Source: Saccharothrix sp. ST-888 (lineage in GTDB: Bacteria > Actinomycetota > Actinomycetes > Streptomycetales > Streptomycetaceae). Taken from it: a DNA stretch of 55,852 bases. Each line of letters starts with the position of its first letter. Positions within the stretch are counted from its first letter, which is position 1. The stretch lies in the NCBI RefSeq assembly GCF_000955975.1, contig NZ_JYJF01000040.1:1-55852 (forward strand), written 5' to 3'. Below the pieces are notes generated by a model, which searched no databases, was not told where the DNA came from, and saw only the letters and a program-made list of their open reading frames with translations. The position numbers and the translations under genes were made by a program. Shown one piece after another: positions 34,443-44,486 of this stretch.

Positions 34443-34478
34443 GCCCCCCACCCCGGGCGGGCGCCCAGGGTGGGGGGC
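34443..34478 (-). terminator. hairpin downstream of the patatin gene
   Basis: 11-bp stem (34443-34453 and 34468-34478) with a 14-nt GC-rich loop, 39 bp past the patatin-like gene stop on the minus strand. Confidence 0.65.
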
Positions 34479-34516
34479 TGCGGGCGGCGGTGTGCTCGAC
34501 GCCCGCCGGCCGAGGG

Positions 34517-35812
34517 TCACCGTACGGCGGTCAGCGCCGACCGGCTGGTCCGCAGCGCGGTCTCCAGGACCTCGGGGCGGCGGGCCGGATCCATCATGTT
34601 GGGCCCCATCACCGCCAGATCCTCCAGGGTCGGCGCCAGCAGCCGCACCCGGACGCCCGAATCCCGCAGGCGGCGGGCCTCCCGGAGCATCTGCCGGGTC
34701 ACGGCGCGGCGGTAGCGGCTGACCAGCTGGGCCAGCACGCCCTTCGGGCGGTCCCGGTCCCGCCACTCGCGCAGGGCGGCGACCGTGCCGCGTCCCGCGT
34801 CCACCCGAGCGGGGCCCGCCCACGCGGGCCGCAGCGCCATCGGCGCCAGCACGTACACCTCGTCCAGTTCGCGTTCGGCCATCAGGTCGGCGTTGGTGGC
34901 CGACCAGCAGCCGCCGTCCACGTACGGGCTGCCGGCCACGTCCACCGGTGCGAACCAGCCGGGGATCGCGCAGGAGGCCATCACCGCCTGGGCCACGTCG
35001 GCCTCCGGCGCGTCCGGGTCGCCGAAGACCACCCGGCGGCCCGTGCGGTAGTCCACCGCGGCCACCCGCAGGCCGGATCCGAGCGGCCAGCCGTCCTCGT
35101 CGAGAAGTCCCCGCACCAGCTCGCCCACCGGCGCCACCGAGCCGCGACCGGTCGGCACCACGGCCGAGACCATGGTCAGGAACGGGTACTCGCGCGGGTG
35201 CCGGACCGCATCCCGCAGCAGGCCGGGAGAGCCGATCCCCGGGCGGGGGCGCGGCGGCAGCGCACCACCGACGGCGGTGTCGTAGTCGAACTCCACGCCG
35301 GCCAGCGGACCGGTACGGATCGGCAGGCCACGCTGGTGGTCCCGCAGTTCCTCGGCCCGCACCCCGGCAGCCAGCATCGTGCCCAGGATCGAGCCGGCGG
35401 ACGTCCCGAGGATCACCTCCGCACGGCCGGGCTGCCAGCCGGTGCTCTCCTCGATCGCGCAGAGCGCCCCGATGGTCCACGCCGCGCCCAGCATGCCGCC
35501 GCCGCCGAGCACCAGGCCACGCCGGACGCCGTCCGCGCCGGGGACGGTCGGCGCCGTGCCGCTCCGCGCGACGACATCCACCAGGGCGCCGTTCACCGGC
35601 ACCCGGTCCAGCCCGCCCGCCGGGCGCCGCCCCCGGTCGGCCCCGGTGCCGTCGGGGCTGCCGTCGACCTTCGCGGCACCGCGCTCCCCCCCGGTCCGCT
35701 CGGGGCCGGACCGTGCGGTGGCAGCCGCCGTCGAGGACGCACCGGGGGCCTTCACCGGCCCCGCCGCCGTCCCCGCCACCCCTGCCGACTCGGCCGATGG
35801 CTGAGTCATCAT
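34517..35812 (-). CDS. patatin-like phospholipase family protein
   Basis: 431 residues from ATG 35812 (a second ATG follows immediately at 35809). An Ala/Gly/Pro-rich N-terminus of about 95 residues precedes the patatin fold: oxyanion loop GGGGMLGAA (about 103-111), nucleophile Ser138 in GTSAG, and the dyad Asp in YVDGGCW. It is expected to hydrolyse acyl esters of lipids. There is no signal peptide, so it is probably cytoplasmic. The start is uncertain because the N-terminal region is low complexity. It is transcribed alone. Confidence 0.85.
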   Translation of the reverse strand: MMTQPSAESAGVAGTAAGPVKAPGASSTAAATARSGPERTGGERGAAKVDGSPDGTGADRGRRPAGGLDRVPVNGALVDVVARSGTAPTVPGADGVRRGLVLGGGGMLGAAWTIGALCAIEESTGWQPGRAEVILGTSAGSILGTMLAAGVRAEELRDHQRGLPIRTGPLAGVEFDYDTAVGGALPPRPRPGIGSPGLLRDAVRHPREYPFLTMVSAVVPTGRGSVAPVGELVRGLLDEDGWPLGSGLRVAAVDYRTGRRVVFGDPDAPEADVAQAVMASCAIPGWFAPVDVAGSPYVDGGCWSATNADLMAERELDEVYVLAPMALRPAWAGPARVDAGRGTVAALREWRDRDRPKGVLAQLVSRYRRAVTRQMLREARRLRDSGVRVRLLAPTLEDLAVMGPNMMDPARRPEVLETALRTSRSALTAVR

Positions 35813-36143
35813 TCCGCTGCCGCCTCTCCGGTCTCCGGATCGTTTTCCCCGATCCTCCTGGCTACCGGCCGGTACACCCGGTACGGCACCCGGCTCGCGC
35901 CGCGAATGCCAACCAGCGTACGTCCCCCTTCGAGCGCCCCCGGCCACCCGCCGACGTCAACCCGCGGCCCGTGCTACCGGCCCCGGACCCCACGGGGCGC
36001 AAGGGACATCACCCGGATAGGTGACTCGGCGCGCGCCCGCTCCGCGCGCCGAGGGGTGATTGCCCCACCCCCGGCGGCCCGGGTACCAAGGTCTTCGACA
36101 GGCCCTGCCGTCCACCGACACCCATCCGCCGGAGGTACCGCCC
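35813..36143. other. divergent intergenic region between the patatin and Rv3235-like genes
   Basis: 331 bp with no supported gene. It contains a GC-rich hairpin with 11-bp perfect arms (36025-36035 and 36043-36053), enclosed by a second short pair, ATCACC (36008-36013) and GGTGAT (36055-36060). This may be a structured leader of the plus-strand gene. GGAGG at 36131-36135 is that gene's ribosome-binding site. Confidence 0.5.
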
Positions 36144-36722
36144 ATGGTCGAGCCCGCAGCCGTCCCGCAACTCGCGACGCTCCGCGCTCCGCGCGTACGC
36201 CCCCTGGTCCACGCCACCGGACACCCGCACGCCCGCCGCCCGCTCGCGCACCCGCGCTCCTGCACGGCACCGGCTCCCGCCGTCGCGCCCGCTGTCCAGG
36301 GCGGCCCCGCACATGCCGTCCCCGCCCCGGCCCGCGCCCTGAGCGAGCCGCGTCGGCCGCGCCACCCGCGCGCCGCCTGCGCCCCGGCGCACGGCGGCGG
36401 CCACAGCGAGCTGGCCGCCCGCTTCGCGCACCGGCTGGTGGAGGTCCTCACCGGCCGCCGCCCGGCCGGGCAGCTCCAGCGGCACACCACCGTTCCCGGT
36501 TACCAGCAGCTCACCGCCCTGGTCAGGAGCGGCCCGCTGCGCCCGCGCGGCCGGGTCGTCGGCCACCGGCTCGGGCGGGTCTACGACTCCGCACCGGGGC
36601 CCGGCGCGCTGGAGGTCTGCGTCCGGGTCGAGTTCGGGCACCGCCACCACATGGTCGCCTTCCGCCTCGAACAGCACCGCCGGACCGACCAGTGGCAGTG
36701 CGCCGCCGTCGAAGCCCGCTGA
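36144..36722 (+). CDS. Rv3235-family protein
   Basis: 192 residues from ATG 36144, with GGAGG 8 nt upstream. The N-terminal 95 residues are Pro/Ala/His/Arg-rich and probably disordered. The C-terminal 95 residues form a small globular domain: ELAARFAHRLVEVLTGRRPAG, then LTALVRSGPLRPRGRVVGHR, and a terminal VCVRVEFGHRHHMVAFRLEQ. This C-terminal pattern is that of the mycobacterial Rv3235 family, which also lies close to secA. The function is unknown. It is convergent with secA. Confidence 0.78.
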   Translation: MVEPAAVPQLATLRAPRVRPLVHATGHPHARRPLAHPRSCTAPAPAVAPAVQGGPAHAVPAPARALSEPRRPRHPRAACAPAHGGGHSELAARFAHRLVEVLTGRRPAGQLQRHTTVPGYQQLTALVRSGPLRPRGRVVGHRLGRVYDSAPGPGALEVCVRVEFGHRHHMVAFRLEQHRRTDQWQCAAVEAR

Positions 36723-36878
36723 CCGGCCCCCACTCCAGCCGTTCCACCAGGTCTCCCCGCCCCGAAGAGCGGCCCCGTCGATCGTCCCGCCCGGGCGCGC
36801 GCCCCCACAGACGCCACAGGGCGCCACCCCCCGCACGCGCGGGAAGCGGCGCCCCGAAAAGCCGGACTCGGCGAAGCG

Positions 36879-39659
<2,781 letters not shown>

Positions 39660-39848
39660 TTGAGCGGGCTCCTTGCCTGGATCGGCTCTGGACTTACTGC
39701 GAGGTGGGACACCCCACCGTACGGGCCATCGTATGCGAGGAGGCCAACGCGTTGGGAGGTGCGTCAGCACGGTATTCCCGTGTCACCCGGGAGAGGAATG
39801 CCCCCTAGCGGCACGCTCAGGGGCAAAAGGGGCACCGCGGAAGGAAGT

Positions 39849-40211
39849 TCAGCGAGGATCGATCAACTCGGCCGCGAAGACGGTGCCCAGCGGTTCCGGG
39901 CCGATGTACTGCTGGCAGTTGCACGGCCTCGGCTCATACCGTACCGGCTTCCGGTCCGCGTCCCACGCCACCGGGCACTCGACCTGCTCGTGGCAGCGGC
40001 CGGTCCGGTCGTGCTTGGCGAGGTGGTGGGTGCAGCCGCAGATCGGCTCCGGCGGCCGCTTCGCCGCCTCCAGCTCGAGCCGCTGCCGGTCCGCGATCCG
40101 GAGCAGCTCCAACTTCCGCTTGTGCCTGGTTCTCAGCGCACCCCGTACGTTCCGCTCGACCCAGCCCCCGCCGACGACCACGGCGGGGATCAGTGCCCAC
40201 AGCCAGCCCAC
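39849..40211 (-). CDS. small Cys-rich membrane-anchored protein, function unknown
   Basis: 120 residues from GTG 40211 with a GGAGG-type ribosome-binding site. One N-terminal TM helix (about 2-18, GWLWALIPAVVVGGGWV) is followed by a basic helical segment (RTRHKRKLELLRIADRQRLELEAAK). The Cys/His-rich domain (about 58-103) has CGCTHH, HDRTGRCHE, a single Cys in ECP, and CNC, which could bind zinc or iron. It appears to be conserved near secA in streptomycetes, from memory. No family function is known to me. Confidence 0.8.
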   Translation of the reverse strand: MGWLWALIPAVVVGGGWVERNVRGALRTRHKRKLELLRIADRQRLELEAAKRPPEPICGCTHHLAKHDRTGRCHEQVECPVAWDADRKPVRYEPRPCNCQQYIGPEPLGTVFAAELIDPR

Positions 40212-40295
40212 GTGCCACCTCCCCCTCTGTCCGGTGGGCTCAGGGTATCGCCGCCGGGTCCGGCGGTGTCAGTGCCCCGTTCTAGGCTCGCGAGC

Positions 40296-41459
40296 ATGAC
40301 CTCGACCCCCGCCGCGACGCTCTCCGCCGACCAGGCCCGCCGGATCGCCCTATGGGCCCAGGGCCTGCTCGGCGCCCCGGATCGCCGGGCCGGGGTGCGC
40401 GGGGTGCTGCGGCATCTGGGCGCGGTGCAGCTGGACACCATCTCCGTGCTGGCCCGCTCGCACGAACTGGTCCCGTACGCGCGCCTGGGCGCGGTGGGCC
40501 GCACCGCCGTCGAGTCGGCCTACTGGGGCGCGGAGAGCACCTTCGAGTACTGGTCGCACGCGGCCTGCATCCTGCCGGTGGAGGAGTGGCCGCTGTTCGC
40601 CTTCCGGCGCCGCCGCTACCGCGACCGCGGCCACCCCTGGGGCCACCAGGTGACCCCGGAGACGTACCGGCACGTGCTGGACAAGCTGCGCGCCGAGGGC
40701 CCGCTCACCTCCACCGAGTTGGGCGGGGCCAAGAAGACCTCGGAGTGGTGGGACTGGTCCGACACCAAGATCGCGGTCGAGCGGGCACTGGCCTTCGGCG
40801 ACGTGGTCTGCACCGAGCGGCGCAGCTGGAAGCGGGTGTACGAGCTCGCCGAACAGGCCATCCCGGCCGATCTGTTCGGCCAGGAGCCGACCGACGCCGA
40901 GTGCCTGCGCAGACTGGTCGCCCAGGCCGGCGCCGCCCTCGGGGTGGCCACCAGGGCGGACTTGATGGACTATCACCGGCTCAGGGCCGACCAGGTCGAC
41001 TCGGTACTGGCGGACTCCCCGCTGGTACCGGTCGAGGTGGCCGGCTGGGGCGCGCCCGCCTGGGCCGACCCGGCGGCCCTGGCGAGCGAGCCGCGCGGGC
41101 GGCACCGTACGACGCTGCTCTCCCCCTTCGACTCGCTGGTCTGGGACCGCGCCCGGACCGAGCGGATCTTCGGCATGGTGCACCGGCTGGAGGCGTACAC
41201 CCCCCGGCACAAGCGGGTGCACGGGTACTTCGCCATGCCACTGCTGGCGGGCGGCCGCCTGGTCGGCCGGGTCGACCCGGCCCGCGTGGGGCGGACGCTG
41301 GTGGCACGGCGGGTCTCGCTGGACGCGCCGAAGCACGTCGAGGCGCTGGCCGGGGCGCTGCGCGAGGCCGCCGAATGGGTGGGCTGCGACACCGTCCGGG
41401 TCGAGACCCTGGCCGAGGAGCGGCTGCGGCCCGCCCTGGAGCGGCTGTTGGCGCAGTAG
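40296..41459 (+). CDS. YcaQ/AlkX-type winged-helix DNA glycosylase
   Basis: 387 residues from ATG 40296. The protein matches the HTH_42/YcaQ family of helix-turn-helix DNA glycosylases that remove bulky alkyl adducts or unhook interstrand crosslinks. The catalytic QxD motif is visible as Gln45-Leu46-Asp47 in LGAVQLDTISVLARSHELV; the QxD form is that of the E. coli YcaQ subgroup, while QxQ marks AlkZ. Further family blocks are YWSHAACILPVEEWPLF and SPFDSLVWDR, then ERIFG and YFAMPLLAGGRLVGRVDP near the C-terminus. It is convergent with the downstream NarL-type regulator, 20 bp from its stop. Confidence 0.85.
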   Translation: MTSTPAATLSADQARRIALWAQGLLGAPDRRAGVRGVLRHLGAVQLDTISVLARSHELVPYARLGAVGRTAVESAYWGAESTFEYWSHAACILPVEEWPLFAFRRRRYRDRGHPWGHQVTPETYRHVLDKLRAEGPLTSTELGGAKKTSEWWDWSDTKIAVERALAFGDVVCTERRSWKRVYELAEQAIPADLFGQEPTDAECLRRLVAQAGAALGVATRADLMDYHRLRADQVDSVLADSPLVPVEVAGWGAPAWADPAALASEPRGRHRTTLLSPFDSLVWDRARTERIFGMVHRLEAYTPRHKRVHGYFAMPLLAGGRLVGRVDPARVGRTLVARRVSLDAPKHVEALAGALREAAEWVGCDTVRVETLAEERLRPALERLLAQ

Positions 41460-41479
41460 GGCGGCAACCGGGCCGACGG

Positions 41480-42247
41480 TCAGCCTATTTCGAGGATCTT
41501 CTCCCGCATCGCGTAGACCACGGCCTCCATCCGGGAGTGCAGCTGCAGCTTCTCCAGGATGTTCCGGACGTGGTTCTTCACGGTGTTCTCGCTGATGAAC
41601 AGCGCCTTGGCGATCTCCCGGTTGTTCATCCCGGTCGCCACCAGCTTGAGCACCTCCAGCTCCCGGTCGGTGAGCCGGGGCGCCGGGACCAACTCCCGGT
41701 CGTCGGAACGCCGTTGGATCATCGACTTGAACTCGGTGAGCAGCTTGGAGGCCATCGACGGGCTGATCTGCGACTGGCCGTCGGCCACCGCTCGGATCGC
41801 GGTGGCGACCTCGTCGGTGGAGATCTCCTTGAGCAGGTAGCCGGTGGCTCCGGCCTTGATCGCCTCGTAGAGGTCGGCTTCCTCGTCGCTTATCGTCAGC
41901 ATGATGATCTTGGCGCTGGGCACCACGTCCTTGATCGCGGTGCAGGCCTCGATACCGCTGCGCCGCGGCATCCGGACATCCATCAGGATGATGTCGGGCA
42001 ACAGGTCGGCAGCCTTGAGCACGGCCTCGGCGCCGTCCCCGGCCTCGCCGATGACCGTGATGTCCTCCTCCTCGGCCAGCACGATCTCCAGGCCGCGGCG
42101 GAACAGTGCGTGGTCGTCGACCACCAGGACCCGGATCGGCTCCGCCTGCTCCGCCGGGCACTCCGGTTCCGCGAACTCCCCCAGCCGCTCCCGGCCCTGC
42201 CCGGCGCCGATGCCTCCCCCCGCACCGGGCCTGAAGTGATCCCCCAT
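41480..42247 (-). CDS. NarL/FixJ-family response regulator
   Basis: 255 residues from ATG 42247, with a very strong GGGGGAGGAG ribosome-binding site. A 35-residue Gly/Pro-rich N-terminal extension precedes the receiver (about 38-155: VDDHALFRRGLEIVL, phosphoacceptor Asp90 in IILMDVRMP, and Lys in GYLLKE). A LuxR-type HTH follows (about 185-245, LTDRELEVLKLVATGMNNREIAKALFIS is split across the linker). No histidine kinase is adjacent, so it is an orphan. It is located between the YcaQ gene and hpf, as remembered for S. coelicolor. Confidence 0.93.
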   Translation of the reverse strand: MGDHFRPGAGGGIGAGQGRERLGEFAEPECPAEQAEPIRVLVVDDHALFRRGLEIVLAEEEDITVIGEAGDGAEAVLKAADLLPDIILMDVRMPRRSGIEACTAIKDVVPSAKIIMLTISDEEADLYEAIKAGATGYLLKEISTDEVATAIRAVADGQSQISPSMASKLLTEFKSMIQRRSDDRELVPAPRLTDRELEVLKLVATGMNNREIAKALFISENTVKNHVRNILEKLQLHSRMEAVVYAMREKILEIG

Positions 42248-42336
42248 CCGCTCCTCCCCCCTCGTCGGTCAGTGTCCGGGCAATCATTCCACGGCGTAGC
42301 CACCGCCCGGTCACCCTCCGACGTCGGACCGCCCAG

Positions 42337-42376
42337 CCGGGTGACCCCGGTGGCCGTGGCCACCGGGGTCACCCGG
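42337..42376. terminator. strong hairpin downstream of hpf
   Basis: Perfect 19-bp stem (42337-42355 and 42358-42376) with a 2-nt centre, 95 bp past the hpf stop and 90 bp before the regulator start. Confidence 0.75.
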
Positions 42377-42471
42377 ACCGTCGATCTGTTCCGTTGTGCC
42401 GACGGCGGCTGCCTGCCGCTGCCGGCGTGTGTGCCGTGGTCGTCGGCCGTGGTCGCCGCTACCGGCCGGGG

Positions 42472-43176
42472 TCAGTCCTCGTCCGGTTCACCGATCGCGC
42501 CGCCGGCCCCGCCGACGCCGCCGATCTCTCCGACGGCCGCGCCGTTCGGCTCCAGGTGGATGACACCGTAGTGGTAGCCGTGCCGGCGGTAGACCACGCT
42601 CGGCAGCCCGCTGTCCTTGTCCACGAACAGGTAGAAGTCGTGGCCGACGAGCTCCATCTCGTACAGCGCCTGATCCAGCGACATGGGCGCGGCGGGGTGC
42701 GTCTTCTCGCGGACGACGAGCGGTCCGTCGCCCTCCACCTCCAGGGATCCCATCATGGTCTTGCGGACCGCGCCGTTGGCCGCCCCGCCGGCCGGTGCCG
42801 TCTCGGGGAGTGCCGCCAGTGCGGCCGTCGCCTCCGCGACACTGATCGGAGTGCGGCCGCCGGTGCCACCCTTGTGCACCCGGCGGCGGTCGGCGGACTT
42901 GCGCAGCTGCGCGTCCAGTTTGGCCGAGGCCAGGTCGAGCGCCGCGTACGGGTCACCAGCGGCGGCTTCGGCCCTGATCACCGGGCCACGGGTACGGAGG
43001 GTGATCTCCACCCGCTCGGACCGGTCGGCCTGACGCGGGTTGTGCTCCTTGGACACCTCGACGTCGAGGCTGATCACCTTGCCGTCGAACCTCTGGACCT
43101 TCTCCAGCTTCTCGGCCACGTGCTCGCGGAACCTCTTGGGCACCTCGGTCTTGCGGCCCTTGACGACGATGTCCAC
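42472..43176 (-). CDS. hpf: long-form ribosome hibernation promoting factor
   Basis: 234 residues from GTG 43176, with GGAG 7 nt upstream. It starts MDIVVKGRKTEVPKRFREHV. The S30AE domain (about 1-105) binds the 30S decoding region. A linker (about 106-175) leads to the C-terminal dimerisation domain (about 178-220, AAPMSLDQALYEMELVGHDFYLFVDKDSG), which joins two 70S ribosomes into 100S dimers. A further in-frame ATG at 43317 would add 47 residues, but these translate a GC-rich repeat and have no family match. The acidic Gly/Ala tail is unusual but short. The promoter lies in the 389-bp upstream region. Confidence 0.93.
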   Translation of the reverse strand: MDIVVKGRKTEVPKRFREHVAEKLEKVQRFDGKVISLDVEVSKEHNPRQADRSERVEITLRTRGPVIRAEAAAGDPYAALDLASAKLDAQLRKSADRRRVHKGGTGGRTPISVAEATAALAALPETAPAGGAANGAVRKTMMGSLEVEGDGPLVVREKTHPAAPMSLDQALYEMELVGHDFYLFVDKDSGLPSVVYRRHGYHYGVIHLEPNGAAVGEIGGVGGAGGAIGEPDED

Positions 43177-43269
43177 GCAGAACTCCGATCCCTCGTGCTG
43201 ACGCCGATCCGGAGTGCTCACCGGATCGGGCTGAGACCCAGCCGGACCAGCCCGTGCCTGCCGCCCCTC

Positions 43270-43305
43270 CTCTGCCGGCTCTCGCCGGGAGGTGCCCCCG
43301 TCACC
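43270..43305 (-). repeat. second copy of the GC-rich gggggcacctccc repeat
   Basis: Read on the minus strand it runs gggggcacctcccggc, a short spacer, then gccggcagagg. This parallels the copy in the FHA-FtsK gene (gggggcacctcccagcc, spacer, ggctggggg). It lies in the hpf leader region. Confidence 0.5.
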
Positions 43306-43452
43306 GAGGGCGGCCATCGCGACTGGCCCTCACCTCACTTCCTCCCCACCAGGAACGCTTGAAACCCCTTGGAGCCTTATCGAACACCCGCGAAGGGGAT
43401 TTCGCCTCCCCAGTCGAACAAGGTAGCGGCGTGATGTCGCCGGTCCGGCTGT

Positions 43453-43493
43453 TTTACCTTGTTTACCCTCTTGCGGGTGAAACGGCGGTAAAC
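43453..43493. promoter_or_regulatory. TTTACC/GGTAAA repeat cluster, possible regulator site
   Basis: TTTACC occurs at 43453 and 43462 (9 bp apart, direct). GGTAAAC at 43487-43493 forms an inverted pair with GTTTACC at 43461-43467. The cluster is about 75 bp upstream of comF and about 280 bp upstream of hpf. It resembles the type of direct repeat bound by OmpR-family regulators such as MtrA, but I cannot confirm that. Confidence 0.35.
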
Positions 43494-43565
43494 GGCTGGA
43501 CAACGACGCCGGGGGCGTCCACCGTAAGGCCCAGTCTCCGCTCCCGGAAGCCCTAGGGAGGAGTC

Positions 43566-44486
43566 GTGCCGGATCTCGTTCCCCATCACGCCGCCGTTCC
43601 CGCAACCGTCCCAGTCGGCGTCCCAGTCGGCATCCCGGTCGCCTGGCCCGCCGCCGATGCCGCCTCCGCCGTCGGCTCTCCGTCCGGCGGTCTGTCCGGC
43701 TCCCTGTTCCGCGACCTGCTGGACCTGCTGCTCCCGGCCCGCTGCGCGGGCTGCCGCACCGGGCACAGCCCCCTCTGCCCGTCCTGCCGGGCCGTGCTGC
43801 GAGCCGCCCACGCCGAGCCCGCGGGCCCGCGGCCGCCACCGGCCGGGCTGCCCCCGCTGTACGCCGCCGCGCCCTACGCCGACCCGGTACGGCAGTTGCT
43901 GCTCGCCCACAAGGAGCGCGGCGCGCTCTCCCTGGCCGGGCCGCTCGGCGGGGCACTCGCGGTCGCGGTCCGCGCCGCGCTCGGCCACGCCGCCGCGGAG
44001 CTCGTCCCGGGGGCGGACGCCGGGCCCGTCCTACTGGTGCCGGTGCCCTCCACCCGGCGGGCCGTCCGGGCCCGCGGGCACGACCCGACCCTGCGGCTGG
44101 CCCGCGCGGCGGCCCGGGAGCTGCGCCGGGGCGGTCTGCGGGCCGCGGTCGCTCCCGTCCTGCGGCACGGGCGGGCCGTCGCCGACCAGTCCGGGCTGAC
44201 CGCCGTCGAGCGGCGGCGGAACCTGCACGGCGCGCTCACGGTGCCGGCGCACCTGGCCGCCCGGCTGACGGGCGGTCGGCCGATCCTGGTGGACGACCTG
44301 GTCACCACCGGGGCGAGTCTCGCCGAGGCCGCCCGCGCACTGGGCGCGGTCGGCCACCCGCCGTCGGCCGCCGCGACCGTGGCCGCCACCGTCCGGCGCG
44401 CTCCGCAGGGCGCTGCGCCCGGCTCGACCGGCCGCGCGGCCCCGGCTCCGGCAGCCGAGGGGCGGCTACTCAGCCCGGGTAGGTGA
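43566..44486 (+). CDS. comF: ComF-family phosphoribosyltransferase-like protein
   Basis: 306 residues from GTG 43566 with GGAGGAG directly upstream. The N-terminus (about 1-45) is low complexity and includes a 12-bp tandem repeat translated as VPVGVPVGIPV. A zinc-ribbon follows (CAGC and CPSC, about 60-78). The PRT fold carries the PRPP-binding motif ILVDDLVTTGASLAEAARAL near residue 240 and the upstream VLLVPVPSTRRAVRARGHDP. ComF proteins act in DNA uptake in competent bacteria. The actinobacterial role is unclear. Its 3' end overlaps the 3' end of lpqB by 17 bp on the opposite strand. Confidence 0.9.
   Translation: MPDLVPHHAAVPATVPVGVPVGIPVAWPAADAASAVGSPSGGLSGSLFRDLLDLLLPARCAGCRTGHSPLCPSCRAVLRAAHAEPAGPRPPPAGLPPLYAAAPYADPVRQLLLAHKERGALSLAGPLGGALAVAVRAALGHAAAELVPGADAGPVLLVPVPSTRRAVRARGHDPTLRLARAAARELRRGGLRAAVAPVLRHGRAVADQSGLTAVERRRNLHGALTVPAHLAARLTGGRPILVDDLVTTGASLAEAARALGAVGHPPSAAATVAATVRRAPQGAAPGSTGRAAPAPAAEGRLLSPGR

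Larger units (their letters stand above)
43177..43565. other. divergent intergenic region between hpf and comF
   Basis: 389 bp. It contains an 8-bp inverted repeat (43205-43212 and 43221-43228), a GC-rich repeat (43270-43305), and TTTACC/GGTAAA repeats (43453-43493) described separately. No gene is supported. Confidence 0.5.

Noticed and set aside
43177..43317. 47-residue N-terminal extension of HPF from an upstream ATG
   Set aside because: It translates a GC-rich repeat, while the GTG at 43176 has a ribosome-binding site and gives the family-typical start MDIVVKGRKTEV.
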